A stretch of 64,000 nucleotides of DNA from Xanthomonas fragariae (GTDB lineage: Bacteria; Pseudomonadota; Gammaproteobacteria; Xanthomonadales; Xanthomonadaceae). Below the pieces are notes generated by a model that worked only from the letters and a program-made list of their open reading frames with translations, did no database searches and was not told the DNA's origin. The DNA lies in contig NZ_LT853882.1 of the NCBI RefSeq assembly GCF_900183975.1, forward strand, positions 248,001 through 312,000. The letters are read 5' to 3'. Both the position numbers and the translations under genes were made by a program. The first letter of the stretch is position 1; each line of letters starts with the position of its first letter. Of this stretch, positions 45,346 to 54,543 are shown in pieces.

Positions 45346-46410
45346 GTGAAAGTCCTTGGGATCGAATCATCGTGCGATGAGACCGGCGTGGCGGTCTACG
45401 ACACCGCACTGTCAGGCGTGCCGGCGCTGCGCGCCCACGCGGTCTACAGCCAGATCGCGTTGCATGCCGAATACGGTGGGGTGGTGCCGGAACTGGCCAG
45501 CCGCGACCATGTGCGCAAGCTACTGCCGCTGATCCGCCAGACCCTGGGCGAGGCCGGGCTGCGCATCGACGAACTCGATGGCGTGGCCTACACCGCCGGT
45601 CCGGGCCTGGTTGGCGCACTGCTTGTTGGTGCTGGCGTGGCGCGCTCGCTGGCCTGGGCGCTGGACGTGCCGGCGATCGGCGTGCATCACATGGAAGGCC
45701 ATCTGCTGGCGCCGTTGATGGAAGACGACCCGCCGCAGCTGCCGTTCGTGGCGCTGCTGGTCTCCGGCGGGCATACCCAATTGGTGTCGGTGAAGGCGCT
45801 GGGCCGCTATGAAGTGTTGGGCGAGACCCTGGACGACGCGGCTGGCGAGGCCTTCGACAAGACTGCCAAGATGATGGGCTTGCCGTACCCGGGTGGGCCG
45901 CAGCTGGCAGCGTTGGCTGAAACCGGCACGCCGGAACGCTATAAATTCGCGCGACCGATGACCGACCGGCCAGGGCTGGATTTCAGTTTCAGCGGGCTCA
46001 AGACGCAGGTGCTGCTGGCTTGGCGCGCCAGCGACCAAACCGACACCGTACGGGCGGACATCGCGCGAGGTTTCGAGGACGCGGTGGTAGAGACGCTGGC
46101 GATCAAATGCCTGCGCGCTCTGGATGCGGCCGACTGCAACACCCTGGTGGTGGCCGGCGGCGTGGGCGCCAACAAGCGCCTGCGCGCGCGCCTGCAGGAA
46201 GCCGCGCAGCGACGCGGCGGCCGGGTCTGCTTCCCGCGCCCGGCCTTGTGCACTGACAACGGCGCAATGATCGCCTTCGCCGGTGCGCTACGGCTGGAGG
46301 CCGGCGAGCGTGCCGATGCCGCGGTGCATGTGACGCCGCGCTGGGATATGGCTAGCTTGCCGCTGCTGGCGAAGGGGCGGGTATCGGGAGCGGGGAATCG
46401 CCAATCGTAA
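45346..46410 (+). CDS. tsaD: tRNA N6-adenosine threonylcarbamoyltransferase
   Basis: 354 residues with a GTG start ([19 protein letters not shown]). ASKHA fold with the iron ligands in VHHMEGH (His115, His119), phosphate motifs SGGHTQLV and [10 protein letters not shown], and [15 protein letters not shown]. With TsaB and TsaE it transfers the threonylcarbamoyl group to A37 of ANN-decoding tRNAs. Divergent from rpsU and followed by folB. Confidence 0.96.
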   Translation: MKVLGIESSCDETGVAVYDTALSGVPALRAHAVYSQIALHAEYGGVVPELASRDHVRKLLPLIRQTLGEAGLRIDELDGVAYTAGPGLVGALLVGAGVARSLAWALDVPAIGVHHMEGHLLAPLMEDDPPQLPFVALLVSGGHTQLVSVKALGRYEVLGETLDDAAGEAFDKTAKMMGLPYPGGPQLAALAETGTPERYKFARPMTDRPGLDFSFSGLKTQVLLAWRASDQTDTVRADIARGFEDAVVETLAIKCLRALDAADCNTLVVAGGVGANKRLRARLQEAAQRRGGRVCFPRPALCTDNGAMIAFAGALRLEAGERADAAVHVTPRWDMASLPLLAKGRVSGAGNRQS

Positions 46411-46498
46411 GAGCGTCACTCCGATCCCGTCCGCGCTGCTGTGCTGTTTCTTGTGTTTCTCACCATTTCCTATTCCCCATTGCCGATTTTCCCCATGG
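46386..46498. repeat. Heptameric repeats in inverted orientation between tsaD and folB
   Basis: ATCGGGAGCGGGGAATCGCC (46386-46405) and CCATTTCCTATTCCCCATTG, then TTTTCCCCATG (46463-46497) carry the GGGAATN unit in opposite orientations. The first copy overlaps the 3' end of tsaD and the second reaches the folB start codon. Confidence 0.5.
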
Positions 46499-46854
46499 AC
46501 AAAGTCTTCATTGAAGGTCTCGAAATTGATGCGCTGATCGGCATCTACGACTGGGAGCGGCGTATCCGCCAGACCCTGCGGTTCGACCTGGAGATGGGTT
46601 TCGACAACCGAATTGCGGCGGCTAGTGACGACATCGCCGATACGCTGAACTACAAGGCGGTGAGCAAGCGGCTGATCGAATTCGTGCAGGCCTCGGACTT
46701 CGGGCTGGTCGAGACCCTGGCCGAGCGCTGCGCGGCGATCGTGCTGGACGAGTTCCAGGTGCACTGGCTGCGGTTGAAGCTGAGCAAGCCGGGCGCGGTG
46801 CGCGGCGCGCAGGCGGTGGGCGTAATCATCGAGCGCGAGCGTGGATCAATATAG
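46495..46854 (+). CDS. folB: Dihydroneopterin aldolase
   Basis: 119 residues from the ATG at 46495 (MDKVFIEGLEIDALIGIYDW). T-fold enzyme with the family signatures LIGIYDWERRIRQTLRFDLE (catalytic Glu/Tyr region), DTLNYKAVSKRLIEFV and the catalytic LVETLAERCAAIVL, ending LSKPGAVRGAQAVGVIIERE. Converts dihydroneopterin to 6-hydroxymethyldihydropterin and glycolaldehyde for folate synthesis. Starts about 85 bases after tsaD. Confidence 0.95.
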   Translation: MDKVFIEGLEIDALIGIYDWERRIRQTLRFDLEMGFDNRIAAASDDIADTLNYKAVSKRLIEFVQASDFGLVETLAERCAAIVLDEFQVHWLRLKLSKPGAVRGAQAVGVIIERERGSI

Positions 46855-46950
46855 ACGTCAGGTGTACGCCTGCAACAGGACGTAGGTGTTGTGTTGGACC
46901 TTGGTGATCCGTGAGGCGAGGCCAAAACATAGTCAGACCCGGCTCTACGA

Positions 46951-46979
46951 CTCCCCCCCAGTCCCGCGTCCCGACTCCC
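46951..46979. repeat. CCCGACTCCCG-type heptameric tract
   Basis: CTCCCCCCCAGTCCCGCGTC and CCGACTCCCG are diverged copies of the ATTCCCN unit, lying between folB and the GH3 glucosidase. Confidence 0.45.
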
Positions 46980-47023
46980 GAAACTTGTATCCTCGCGGTC
47001 GCGTCAAGCTAGAATTGTTGGGT

Positions 47024-47040
47024 ATGTAAACGTTTTCTCA
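47024..47040. promoter_or_regulatory. LacI/GalR-type operator next to the GH3 gene start
   Basis: ATGTAAACGTTTTCTC contains the palindromic core AAACGTTT (47028-47035) with flanking TGTA and TTCT, the pattern of LacI-family sugar-repressor operators. It ends about nine bases before the glucosidase ATG at 47049, so a bound repressor would block the transcription start or ribosome site. Confidence 0.6.
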
Positions 47041-47048
47041 AGGATCTC

Positions 47049-49220
47049 ATGGCTGCTGATCGCATCGAAACCCTGATTGCCCGGATGACCGTCGAAGAGA
47101 AGGTCGGACAGTTGGGTGTATTCGCCGACATGGTGCGGCCGTTCGCGCCGGACGTGAATCCCGAAGCAAACGTGCTCAACGCCGACGAGGTATTGCAGCA
47201 GGTGCGGCAGGGCCGTGTCGGCTCGCTGTTCAATGGCGTCGGCGCCGCGCTGGGCATGCAGATCCAGAAAGTGGCGGTGGAAGAAAGCCGCTTGGGCATC
47301 CCGGTGATCCTGGCGGCCGACGTGATCCACGGCATGCGCACGGTGTTCCCGATTCCGCTGGGCGAGGCGGCCAGCTTCGAGCCTGAACTGGCCGAGCGCA
47401 CTGCACGCGCCACCGCGATCGAGGCCACCGCCGCCGGCTTGCATTGGACTTACGCACCAGCGGTGGATATCGCCCGAGATCAGCGCTGGGGCCGTGGGGC
47501 GGAAGGCGCTGGCGAGGACGTATTGCTGGGTGCAGCGTTTGCTGCTGCCCGCGTGCGTGGCTTCCAGGGCGCCGACCTGAAGGCATACGATTCGCTGCTG
47601 GCCACTCCGAAGCATTTCGCCGCGTATGGCGCAGTCGCGGCGGGAATGGAATACAACACCGTCGACATTGCGCCGCAGACCTTGCGTGATGTGCATCTGC
47701 CGCCGTTCAAGGCCGCCTTCGATGCCGGCGCGTTAACCGTGATGTCCTCGTTCAACGATATCAATGGCGTGCCGGCCAGCGCCAACCATGAGCTGCTCAC
47801 CGAGATTCTGCGCGGCGAATGGCAGTTCCCCGGTGTGGTGATTTCCGACTACACCGCCGACATGGAATTGATCGCGCACGGCTACGCGGCCGACGAGCGC
47901 GACGCGACCAAAAAGGCGTTTCTGGCCGGGCTGGATCTGAGCATGCAGAGCGGTTTCTATGCCGCGCATCTGCCATCGCTGGTGGAAAGCGGCGAGGTGC
48001 CGATGGCCACGCTGGATGCCAGCGTGCGCCGCATGTTGCAGCTGAAAGAGGCGATTGGGTTGTTCGACAATCCGTATCGCTCGCTGGATCCGGCCCGCGA
48101 AGCCGATGCCACGCATCTGCCGGCGCACGATGCGTTGTCGCGCGACGCAGCGCGGCGTTCGATCGTGTTGTTGAAGAATGAAGGCGCGATATTGCCGTTG
48201 AAGAAGAGCGGGCAACAGATCGCATTGATCGGCCCGTTCGTGCAGGACCGCGAGAACATCGAGGGGTGCTGGACGCTATTCGGCGATAAGAAGCGTTACG
48301 TAACCCTGGAGCAGGGTGTGCGTGCGGTGGTCGGTACCGAGAATCTGAGCGTGGTGCCGGGCTGTGGCGTGGAAGAAGCGCTGCGGGGTGGCATTTCCGC
48401 TGCCGTCGATGCCGCGCAGGCTGCCGACGTAGTGGTATTGGCGCTCGGCGAGCCGCAGCGTTTCAGTGGCGAGGCGCAGTCGCGCACCGAGATCACCTTG
48501 CCGCTGGCGCAGCAGGCGCTGGCCGAAGCCGTTGCAGCGACCGGCACCCCGATCGTGGTGTTGCTGCGCAACGGGCGGGCGCTGGCATTGAACGGTGCGG
48601 TGCGCGATGCCGATGCGATTGCGGTGACCTGGTATCTGGGCACGCAGACCGGCACCGGCGTGGCCGATGTGTTGTTCGGCGACTACAACCCGTCTGCGCG
48701 TTTGCCGATCAGCTTCCCGCAGGTGACCGGGCAGCAGCCATATTTCTACAACCATTTGCGCACCGGTCGCCCGGAATTGCCGACACTGGCCGAATACAAG
48801 GCGCGCTGGCGCGAAATGCCCAACGAGCCGCTTTACCCATTCGGCTATGGTTTGAGCTACACAACGTTTGCCTACGCGCAGCCGCAACTGAGCACTGCCC
48901 AACTCGGCTGGGACGACACGCTGGCGATCACCACCCGCGTGACCAATACCGGCAGCGTTGCAGGTGAAGAAGTGGTGCAGCTGTACGTGCACGATCGCGT
49001 GGCCAGCCGTGTGCGTCCAGTGCGCGAACTCAAGGGCTTCCGTAAGGTGTTGTTGCAGCCGGGCGAGAGTATGGATGTCGTGTTTACCTTGGCGCGCGAT
49101 GCACTAGCCTTTACCAACCACAAGGGTGTGTTCGGCGCCGAGCCGGGTCTGTTTGACGTATGGGTCTGTGCTTCGGCCAAGAGCGGCGACGCGGTGGCGT
49201 TCGAGTTATTGGAAGGCTGA
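47049..49220 (+). CDS. Glycoside hydrolase family 3 beta-glucosidase
   Basis: 723 residues, BglX-like. No signal peptide (MAADRIETLIARMTVEEKVG), so it is probably cytoplasmic, unlike periplasmic E. coli BglX. The GH3 N-terminal barrel contains DVIHGMRTVFPIPLGEAASF and the nucleophile Asp267 in VVISDYTADME; the C-terminal domain holds ALGEPQRFSGEAQSRTEITL (acid/base region), and a fibronectin-III-like domain closes the protein (VTNTGSVAGEEVVQLYVHD). Hydrolyses beta-glucosides such as cello-oligosaccharides taken up by the cell. A LacI-type operator at 47024-47040 suggests sugar-inducible control by a repressor encoded elsewhere. Confidence 0.92.
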   Translation: MAADRIETLIARMTVEEKVGQLGVFADMVRPFAPDVNPEANVLNADEVLQQVRQGRVGSLFNGVGAALGMQIQKVAVEESRLGIPVILAADVIHGMRTVFPIPLGEAASFEPELAERTARATAIEATAAGLHWTYAPAVDIARDQRWGRGAEGAGEDVLLGAAFAAARVRGFQGADLKAYDSLLATPKHFAAYGAVAAGMEYNTVDIAPQTLRDVHLPPFKAAFDAGALTVMSSFNDINGVPASANHELLTEILRGEWQFPGVVISDYTADMELIAHGYAADERDATKKAFLAGLDLSMQSGFYAAHLPSLVESGEVPMATLDASVRRMLQLKEAIGLFDNPYRSLDPAREADATHLPAHDALSRDAARRSIVLLKNEGAILPLKKSGQQIALIGPFVQDRENIEGCWTLFGDKKRYVTLEQGVRAVVGTENLSVVPGCGVEEALRGGISAAVDAAQAADVVVLALGEPQRFSGEAQSRTEITLPLAQQALAEAVAATGTPIVVLLRNGRALALNGAVRDADAIAVTWYLGTQTGTGVADVLFGDYNPSARLPISFPQVTGQQPYFYNHLRTGRPELPTLAEYKARWREMPNEPLYPFGYGLSYTTFAYAQPQLSTAQLGWDDTLAITTRVTNTGSVAGEEVVQLYVHDRVASRVRPVRELKGFRKVLLQPGESMDVVFTLARDALAFTNHKGVFGAEPGLFDVWVCASAKSGDAVAFELLEG

Positions 49221-49543
49221 GCGTTGGTGGGCGTCTGCTCACCAGTTCGAAGCGCACGACGCGATCGACTGATCAACAGGCGCTGCGTAGTGCGCAGAGG
49301 TTGATCGGTGGTTCTGAGGGCCCGGGACTACAGCTGCGAACGCTGTGCAAACACATGGGCCCGGAGTACTGCAGCCGCCTGCAAGCGATAGATTTTTATC
49401 GCAACCATCGCCAGCGAGCGTGTAGCGATGATTCCAATCAGTGACTCGGTGCTGCTACTCAGTGCAGCACCGGTTGGTGCGGTGATCCGAGACGGCGAAC
49501 AACAGGTAGTTGTGTTGTCGTCGCATTCGGGTGATGCATCGAC
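49221..49543. other. Intergenic region between convergent genes, no gene recognised
   Basis: 323 bases between the GH3 gene and the minus-strand sugar dehydrogenase. No family-like frame and no clear T-tailed hairpin were seen. Confidence 0.4.
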
Positions 49544-50719
49544 TCAAGCGTCGTTCTCGGCCGCCTTGTTCCTGGGCGTCAACTTGAGCAGGCGCCCGGT
49601 ACTGCCGCTGGCCTCGTCTTCCAGCAGCCACAGCGCGCCGTCCGGGCCTTGCTCCACTTCACGGATGCGCGCACCCATGTCGTAGCGGGCCACTTCGCGT
49701 GGCTGATCGCCGAGCGAAACCTGCACCAGCGCCATCGACGACAGACCACCGATGAAGCCATTGCCGCGCCACGCCGGGAACTGCGTGCCGTTGTAGATCA
49801 CAAAGCCGGCAGGCGAAATTACCGGCGTCCAGCTGATCTTGGGCGCAGCGAATTCCGGGCGGGTGGTGTGGTCGGGGATCGGCGTGCCGTCGTAATGATC
49901 GCCGTTGGACACGATCGGATAGCCGTAGTTGGCGCCACGCTGGATCAGATTAAGCTCATCGCCACCGGCGGGGCCCATCTCGTGTTCCCACAAGCGGCCC
50001 TTGTTGTCGAACGCAATGCCCAGAATATTGCGATGACCCAGCGACCACACCTGCGCGGCGACGCCGCCTTGCGCGGTAAACGGGTTGTCAGCTGGCACGC
50101 TGCCGTCGTCGTTGAGACGGATCAGCTTGCCGAGGTTTGCCTTCATGTCCTGGGCGGGATCGAACTTCTGCCGTTCGCTAGAGCTGATCCACAGCTTGCC
50201 TGCCTGATCGAAGGCGAGCCGATGCCCGAAGTGGCCATTGCCGGTGACCTTGGGCTCCTGGCGCCAGATCACCTTGAGATCCGACAAGGTGCCGCCGCCG
50301 GTCGCATCCAGGGTGAGCTTGGCGCGTGCCACGGCGGCTCCGCTGGTATCGCCCTGGCCCGGCTCGGCGTAGCTCACATAAACCAGGCGGTTCTGGGCAA
50401 AGCGCGGGTGCGTGAGCACATCGCCAAAACCGCCCTGGCCGCCGTAGGCCACGGCCGGCACGCTGGTGATGGCACTCTGGCGCTTGGTCTTGGGGTCCAG
50501 GCGCATCAATGCGCCCCGTTTTTCGCTGACCAGCAGCGTGCCATCGGGCAAAAAAGTCATTGCCCAGGGTTCTTCGAAATCGGCAATGGTGGTGGCCTGA
50601 AACGGCCACTGCGCCTTGGGAATGGAGGCCGCTGGGGCCCCAGCAGACGCGGCGATTGCAGCGCTTGCGGTGAGCAGGGCGGCCGAGCACGCCAGTGCAC
50701 GCAGACGTCGGATAGACAT
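49544..50719 (-). CDS. PQQ-dependent aldose sugar dehydrogenase (YliI/Asd type)
   Basis: 391 residues from the ATG at 50719. Signal peptide LRALACSAALLTASAAIAAS, then a six-bladed propeller: FEEPWAMTFLPDGTLLVSEK, GGQGGFGDVLTHPRFAQN, the catalytic-His-type NGHFGHRLAFDQAGKLWIS, WSLGHRNILGIAFDNKGRLW and HEMGPAGGDELNLIQRGANY. These are the soluble glucose/sorbosone dehydrogenase (GSDH) family hallmarks. Oxidises aldoses in the periplasm with PQQ. Convergent with the GH3 gene; a link to sugar use is suggestive only. Confidence 0.9.
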   Translation of the reverse strand: MSIRRLRALACSAALLTASAAIAASAGAPAASIPKAQWPFQATTIADFEEPWAMTFLPDGTLLVSEKRGALMRLDPKTKRQSAITSVPAVAYGGQGGFGDVLTHPRFAQNRLVYVSYAEPGQGDTSGAAVARAKLTLDATGGGTLSDLKVIWRQEPKVTGNGHFGHRLAFDQAGKLWISSSERQKFDPAQDMKANLGKLIRLNDDGSVPADNPFTAQGGVAAQVWSLGHRNILGIAFDNKGRLWEHEMGPAGGDELNLIQRGANYGYPIVSNGDHYDGTPIPDHTTRPEFAAPKISWTPVISPAGFVIYNGTQFPAWRGNGFIGGLSSMALVQVSLGDQPREVARYDMGARIREVEQGPDGALWLLEDEASGSTGRLLKLTPRNKAAENDA

Positions 50720-50850
50720 GAGGTTCTCCAGAGGATAGGGCGTGGTTGCGCTGCAGCCTTTCGGCAACGTGTCCCGCGTCGGGTTCAAGTGCCTTGCACG
50801 ACGCCGTGCAGGTCGCCCTGGTTGCGGATCACTCTCTGCAAGACGCCCGC

Positions 50851-51118
50851 GTCTCACTGCAAAAGAGCGTGCGTGACCGCGTGGACGGTATTCCGGTGAC
50901 CGGGTTGTATTACGCCATTTTCTGGTTCTCGCTGATCATTGCGCTGGTGCTATTGGCCATCGGGTTGATCAACGCGACCTTGTTGCTGCAAAAGTTTCTA
51001 CGCAATGGCATATGCACTGAGCCTGTTGGATGGCGTTGCGGTGCAGAAGAACATTCGCGCTGTGATGGATGTGGATGCGTCCGCGCGTTCGCGCTCGGCG
51101 CCGCCTGCATTGGATTGA
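50851..51118 (+). pseudogene. YiaA/YiaB-type two-helix inner membrane protein, truncated and frameshifted
   Basis: The frame at 50851 gives VSLQKSVRDRVDGIPVTGLY, YAIFWFSLIIALVLLAIGLI and NATLLLQK, which matches the middle of YiaA/YiaB family proteins. Near 50990 the frame shifts, and FYAMAYALSLLDGVAVQKNI continues in another frame to TGA 51116-51118. The first repeat (two helices) normally preceding VSLQKS is absent. It is a 5'-truncated, frameshifted remnant. No signal for a still-functional start is seen. Confidence 0.65.
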
Positions 51119-51173
51119 CGCGCCAAGCATACGCCGATGCGACAACGGCACCTTGACGGTGGCGTTGTGGTTT

Positions 51174-51506
51174 TCAGGGTCTGGACTTCTCATCGCCAGT
51201 GACGAAATCGGGCGCATTTTCCCACGCACGACGCACGGCATGGCGTGCCTTGCTCCAACTCAATGACGAAGAGCCGCGGTTGGTTTCCCAGTCCTTGTGC
51301 AAATCCGCTTCTATCTGGTCGTAGGCGAGTGCGACTTCGCGCATGCGTGCTTCGTGTCCCGCGAGATAAGCAGGCTCGTAATCTTCGTAGCGATCGCCGT
51401 CGGTGTAATACGGCTCTTCGGTAAAGCGTTCGCGCCAGTAGTTCGACACGTTCTGATTTCTGCTTTCATCCGGGGCGCGGCCAGGAATCTGATACGGCAC
51501 GCTCAT
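51174..51506 (-). CDS. Conserved hypothetical protein (110 aa), stress-type
   Basis: 110 residues from the ATG at 51506 (MSVPYQIPGRAPDESRNQNV). Acidic, Tyr-rich middle (WRERFTEEPYYTDGDRYEDY) followed by a region like AYLAGHEARMREVALAYDQI, EADLHKDWETNRGSSSLSW, KARHAVRRAWENA. This pattern (aromatic residues, then DWE, SxW and AWE) is seen in many short uncharacterised bacterial proteins often linked to stress response or periplasmic quality control. Soluble, no signal peptide. Function unknown. Confidence 0.65.
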   Translation of the reverse strand: MSVPYQIPGRAPDESRNQNVSNYWRERFTEEPYYTDGDRYEDYEPAYLAGHEARMREVALAYDQIEADLHKDWETNRGSSSLSWSKARHAVRRAWENAPDFVTGDEKSRP

Positions 51507-51689
51507 GCTCGTCTCCGTGGTGTATGTGCAATCTACCGTAGGCGGGCCGGTGTTAAATTCATTGCCAAGACGGGTGAGGACAGCATCAACGCGGCTGGTC
51601 GAAATGGCGCGTGGTCTGCAGCAATTGCGGGCCAACGATATCGATGCTGCGTTCCACAGAGCGCCTTGCATCGGTGCGTTATTAACGTA

Positions 51690-52187
51690 TCAGGTAGCCG
51701 CAGACGCCGCGTCGTAGGGCAGCTGTGTTGCACCTGCAGCAACCACTGTGGATTGCGCAGTCTGCAACGATGCTTGATCCGCATCGATGATCACCAAGAC
51801 GCGCCCGGCCTGGATTTCGTCTTCGAATAGACGTCGCACCGGATCAGGCACGGTTGCGCCAATCAGCGCCGAGGACCAGGCGCCGACCAACGCACCGGCC
51901 AGTGCCATGACGCCGGCGCCAGCCAACGTCAGCCCAATCGACGGCACTGCGATCGCCACCAGGCCTGCGATCAGGCCGGCGGCACCACCTGTGGCAGCAC
52001 CGCGTGCGGCAGCGGGGAAAAAGTCGGTCTTGGCGTTTTTGCGTTCGTCGGGCATATCTTGCAACTCGATATCCGAGCGAGCGATCAGCGACAGCGCATC
52101 GTTGTCGATGCCTGAACTGCGCGCGGCTTGCAGCACACGTTGCGCGCTCTCGAGATCGGATGTGCTGTAGACATGGCGCAGTTTCAT
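51690..52187 (-). CDS. Glycine-zipper membrane protein of unknown function
   Basis: 165 residues from the ATG at 52187 (MKLRHVYSTSDLESAQRVLQ). An N-terminal alpha/beta region like DUF1269 or ferredoxin-fold sensors (about residues 1-45), then a Gly/Ala-rich hydrophobic segment (GAATGGAAGLIAGLVAIAV, then GVMALAGALVGAWSSALIG) that may form a glycine-zipper membrane hairpin, and a C-terminal beta-alpha-beta region (DEIQAGRVLVIIDADQASLQ). The repeated flanking domains suggest a duplicated fold. General-stress-type proteins show this layout. Function unknown. Confidence 0.68.
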   Translation of the reverse strand: MKLRHVYSTSDLESAQRVLQAARSSGIDNDALSLIARSDIELQDMPDERKNAKTDFFPAAARGAATGGAAGLIAGLVAIAVPSIGLTLAGAGVMALAGALVGAWSSALIGATVPDPVRRLFEDEIQAGRVLVIIDADQASLQTAQSTVVAAGATQLPYDAASAAT

Positions 52188-52274
52188 CGCAAGCTCCCAT
52201 GGAGGTGAGAGCCGCAGCGTTGGGCGTGCGCGGTTAGGCGTGCGTGAGCGCTGCGCGAGGGTGTTGCGAAACCA

Positions 52275-53582
52275 CTACGCGACCTTACGCGGGAACAGAT
52301 AGAAAGCCCCGCCGACCAGTAACGCCACGCCTGCAGCGGCCAGATTCTGCCAGCTGGCACTGGCCAGCAAGCCGAGCGAGAGCAGCAGCGCAGCGATGGG
52401 GATGGCGGGGCCTCCGGGCAGGCGCAAGGTCTCGGCGCGTTGCCGATACCGGCGCGCTAGCACGATCACCGCAGCTGCCGTGCCGATGTAGGCAAACAGG
52501 CGCGTGACCATCGACAGCAGCGCCAGTTGCGTAAACGAGCCCGACAACGCCAATGCAAGCGACAGCACGCCTTGGGTGAGGACCGCCGCTGCAGGCGTGT
52601 GGAAGCGCGGATGCACGCGTGCCAGAAACGCCGGGCCATAGCCATCCTGAGCCAGCGCGAACAAAAGACGTGGGCCGAGCATCACGGTATTGCTGGTGGT
52701 GCCAAGAATGGAAATGGTGGCGCCAACAGTGAGGATCAGCGCCAGCGCTTCGCCACCAAAGCGGCTAGCGGCATCGGCCAATGGCGTGGGCGAGGCGGCA
52801 AGATTCGGCAGCGTGCCTTGCGCAACGATCTGCACCGCGGCGTAGATCATAGTCACGGTGATGATCATGGTGATCAGCGCGAACGGCACATCGCGACGCG
52901 GGTTGCGGTATTCGCCTGCGGCCGCGGGAATGTTTTCGAAACCGGCGTAGGCGAACAGCAACAACAAGGCGGCTTCGCCGAGATTGCCAAGGTTGCGCAG
53001 GTCTGGCGTGGTGCCGGCAAAGGCCCATGACCAATCGACATAAAACGCACCGATCGCCACGAACAACAGCAACGGCACCAGCTTGCCGATCACCAGCGCA
53101 ATGCCGGTACGCGCGGCCGACTTCATCCCGATCACGTTGATGGCGGTCAGCAACCCCAACGCGCCGACCACCACTAGCAGACTTGCCCATTGATCGGTGG
53201 CTGCGGTCGGCCAGAACCGCGCCACCGCATCGGCCAGCCCGTTGCTTAATGCAGCTGCCGAACTGATGCGCGTAAGCCAGATCATCCAGCCGGTCTGAAA
53301 ACCCACAAACGGGCCGAATGCTTCGCGCGTATAGAGGTAGCTGCCGCCGGGCGTGTCGAAATAGCTCGCCGCCTGTGCGTAGCACAGCACTAACAGAGCC
53401 ACCGCCAGGCCAGCCAGCATCACCGCCCACAAACTCATCGGCCCCAACAGTGCGGCGGTGGCGGCCGGAAGCAGATAGATGCCGCTGCCGATCACATCGT
53501 TGATCGATAACCCGACGATCTGCCAACGGCTGACGACGCGGACCGGCCCGGACGCATCGCGCGGAGCAGTTGGCGTACTCAT
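52275..53582 (-). CDS. APC-family amino acid permease
   Basis: 435 residues from the ATG at 53582, about 12 membrane helices. The first helix has the APC substrate motif VGLSINDVIGSGIYLLPAA; later LCYAQAASYFDTPGGSYLYT, LLFAYAGFENIPAAAGEYRN and ALAQDGYGPAFLARVHPRFH are family-typical. It overlaps by four bases the upstream L,D-transpeptidase-like gene (ATGA) and lies in the same run as the dipeptide epimerase and NlpC/P60 genes, so its substrate may be an amino acid or dipeptide released from murein; this is inferred from context. Confidence 0.86.
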   Translation of the reverse strand: MSTPTAPRDASGPVRVVSRWQIVGLSINDVIGSGIYLLPAATAALLGPMSLWAVMLAGLAVALLVLCYAQAASYFDTPGGSYLYTREAFGPFVGFQTGWMIWLTRISSAAALSNGLADAVARFWPTAATDQWASLLVVVGALGLLTAINVIGMKSAARTGIALVIGKLVPLLLFVAIGAFYVDWSWAFAGTTPDLRNLGNLGEAALLLLFAYAGFENIPAAAGEYRNPRRDVPFALITMIITVTMIYAAVQIVAQGTLPNLAASPTPLADAASRFGGEALALILTVGATISILGTTSNTVMLGPRLLFALAQDGYGPAFLARVHPRFHTPAAAVLTQGVLSLALALSGSFTQLALLSMVTRLFAYIGTAAAVIVLARRYRQRAETLRLPGGPAIPIAALLLSLGLLASASWQNLAAAGVALLVGGAFYLFPRKVA

Positions 53583-54358
53583 GGTGCAGCCTCCGCCAAT
53601 ACCGGCAATTGCCACTCTGTTTGCAGGCGCGCATATTCGGCGCGCGGCAACAGCACCAACAGCGGGTTGTCATCGGGCTTCAACCACGCAATCAGGCGCC
53701 GCATGTCGGCCGGTGCCATTGCGGTGCAACCAGAGGTCGACTGCCCTGGCGTAAGCCACAGGTGCGCGAAGATGCAGCTGCCGCGGCCGGGAATGGCCTT
53801 GGGGTTGTGCGCGATGACAAAACCTTCGCTGTAGCGCGCACCGCTGCGATGGTGCAGATCCGGGCGCATCGGTTCGGTCGAACCAGCCACTGCGGCCTCG
53901 CCGACCTGCGCGGCATCGACAATGCGGTTGTACAGCGGCGAGCTGGGCACGTCCATGCAGTAGTTGGTGGCGCTCATCGCCTGATACGGCATCGCGCTCT
54001 CGATCCTCGGCGCATCGCCGAAGGCCGTGCCGATGGCGAACACGCCGGCCGGGCTGCGGCCGTCGCCCTCGCGCTTCTGCGGGCCTTGCGTTTGCGCCGG
54101 ATGCAGGCCCTCGCCCCAGGCGCTGCCATGGCGACCAAGTGCGACTGCAAACCCCGGTACGGCGGCCGGTTGCCACTGGCCGTCCACATGCGTGAACGTC
54201 TGCAGGCGGGCCTGGGTGCTGTTCCAATCCGGTGTGGTCACCACGATCAGGGCGCGTGCTTGATGCAATGCATCGATTGGCGCGGCCGCGCATGCGAGGC
54301 TGATAAAGCTCGCCAGCGTCAGCAGCGCGACGGATCGAAACGGGATGGCAAGGCGCAT
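53579..54358 (-). CDS. Secreted YkuD-fold (L,D-transpeptidase-like) protein
   Basis: 259 residues. Signal peptide (SVALLTLASFISLACAAA). The YkuD-type core ends with a catalytic block of His (SEGFVIAHNPKAIPGRGSCI), then FAHLWLTPGQSTSGCTAMAP, where the Ser/Thr-x-Gly-Cys motif carries the nucleophilic Cys. REGDGRSPAGVFAIGTAFG is typical of YafK/ErfK-related members. Either crosslinks or cleaves murein peptides in the periplasm. Followed, with a four-base overlap, by the permease; the upstream dipeptide epimerase ends 186 bases before its start. Confidence 0.87.
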   Translation of the reverse strand: MRLAIPFRSVALLTLASFISLACAAAPIDALHQARALIVVTTPDWNSTQARLQTFTHVDGQWQPAAVPGFAVALGRHGSAWGEGLHPAQTQGPQKREGDGRSPAGVFAIGTAFGDAPRIESAMPYQAMSATNYCMDVPSSPLYNRIVDAAQVGEAAVAGSTEPMRPDLHHRSGARYSEGFVIAHNPKAIPGRGSCIFAHLWLTPGQSTSGCTAMAPADMRRLIAWLKPDDNPLLVLLPRAEYARLQTEWQLPVLAEAAP

Positions 54359-54543
54359 GCAGGCTCCGGAGGAAGGGGCGAGCTGGGATAAGCCCGCGTC
54401 TGATCAGTAGATGATGCGCAACGATGAGGCCGTGCGCCTACAACGTGTCATGCGCAAACACTCGGCCCCTACTGTACCCAGCAATGCGCGCGCATGCCGC
54501 ATGCGCTCTGTGCTGTTTGTACGCATGCCTGCAGCAGCGGTAC

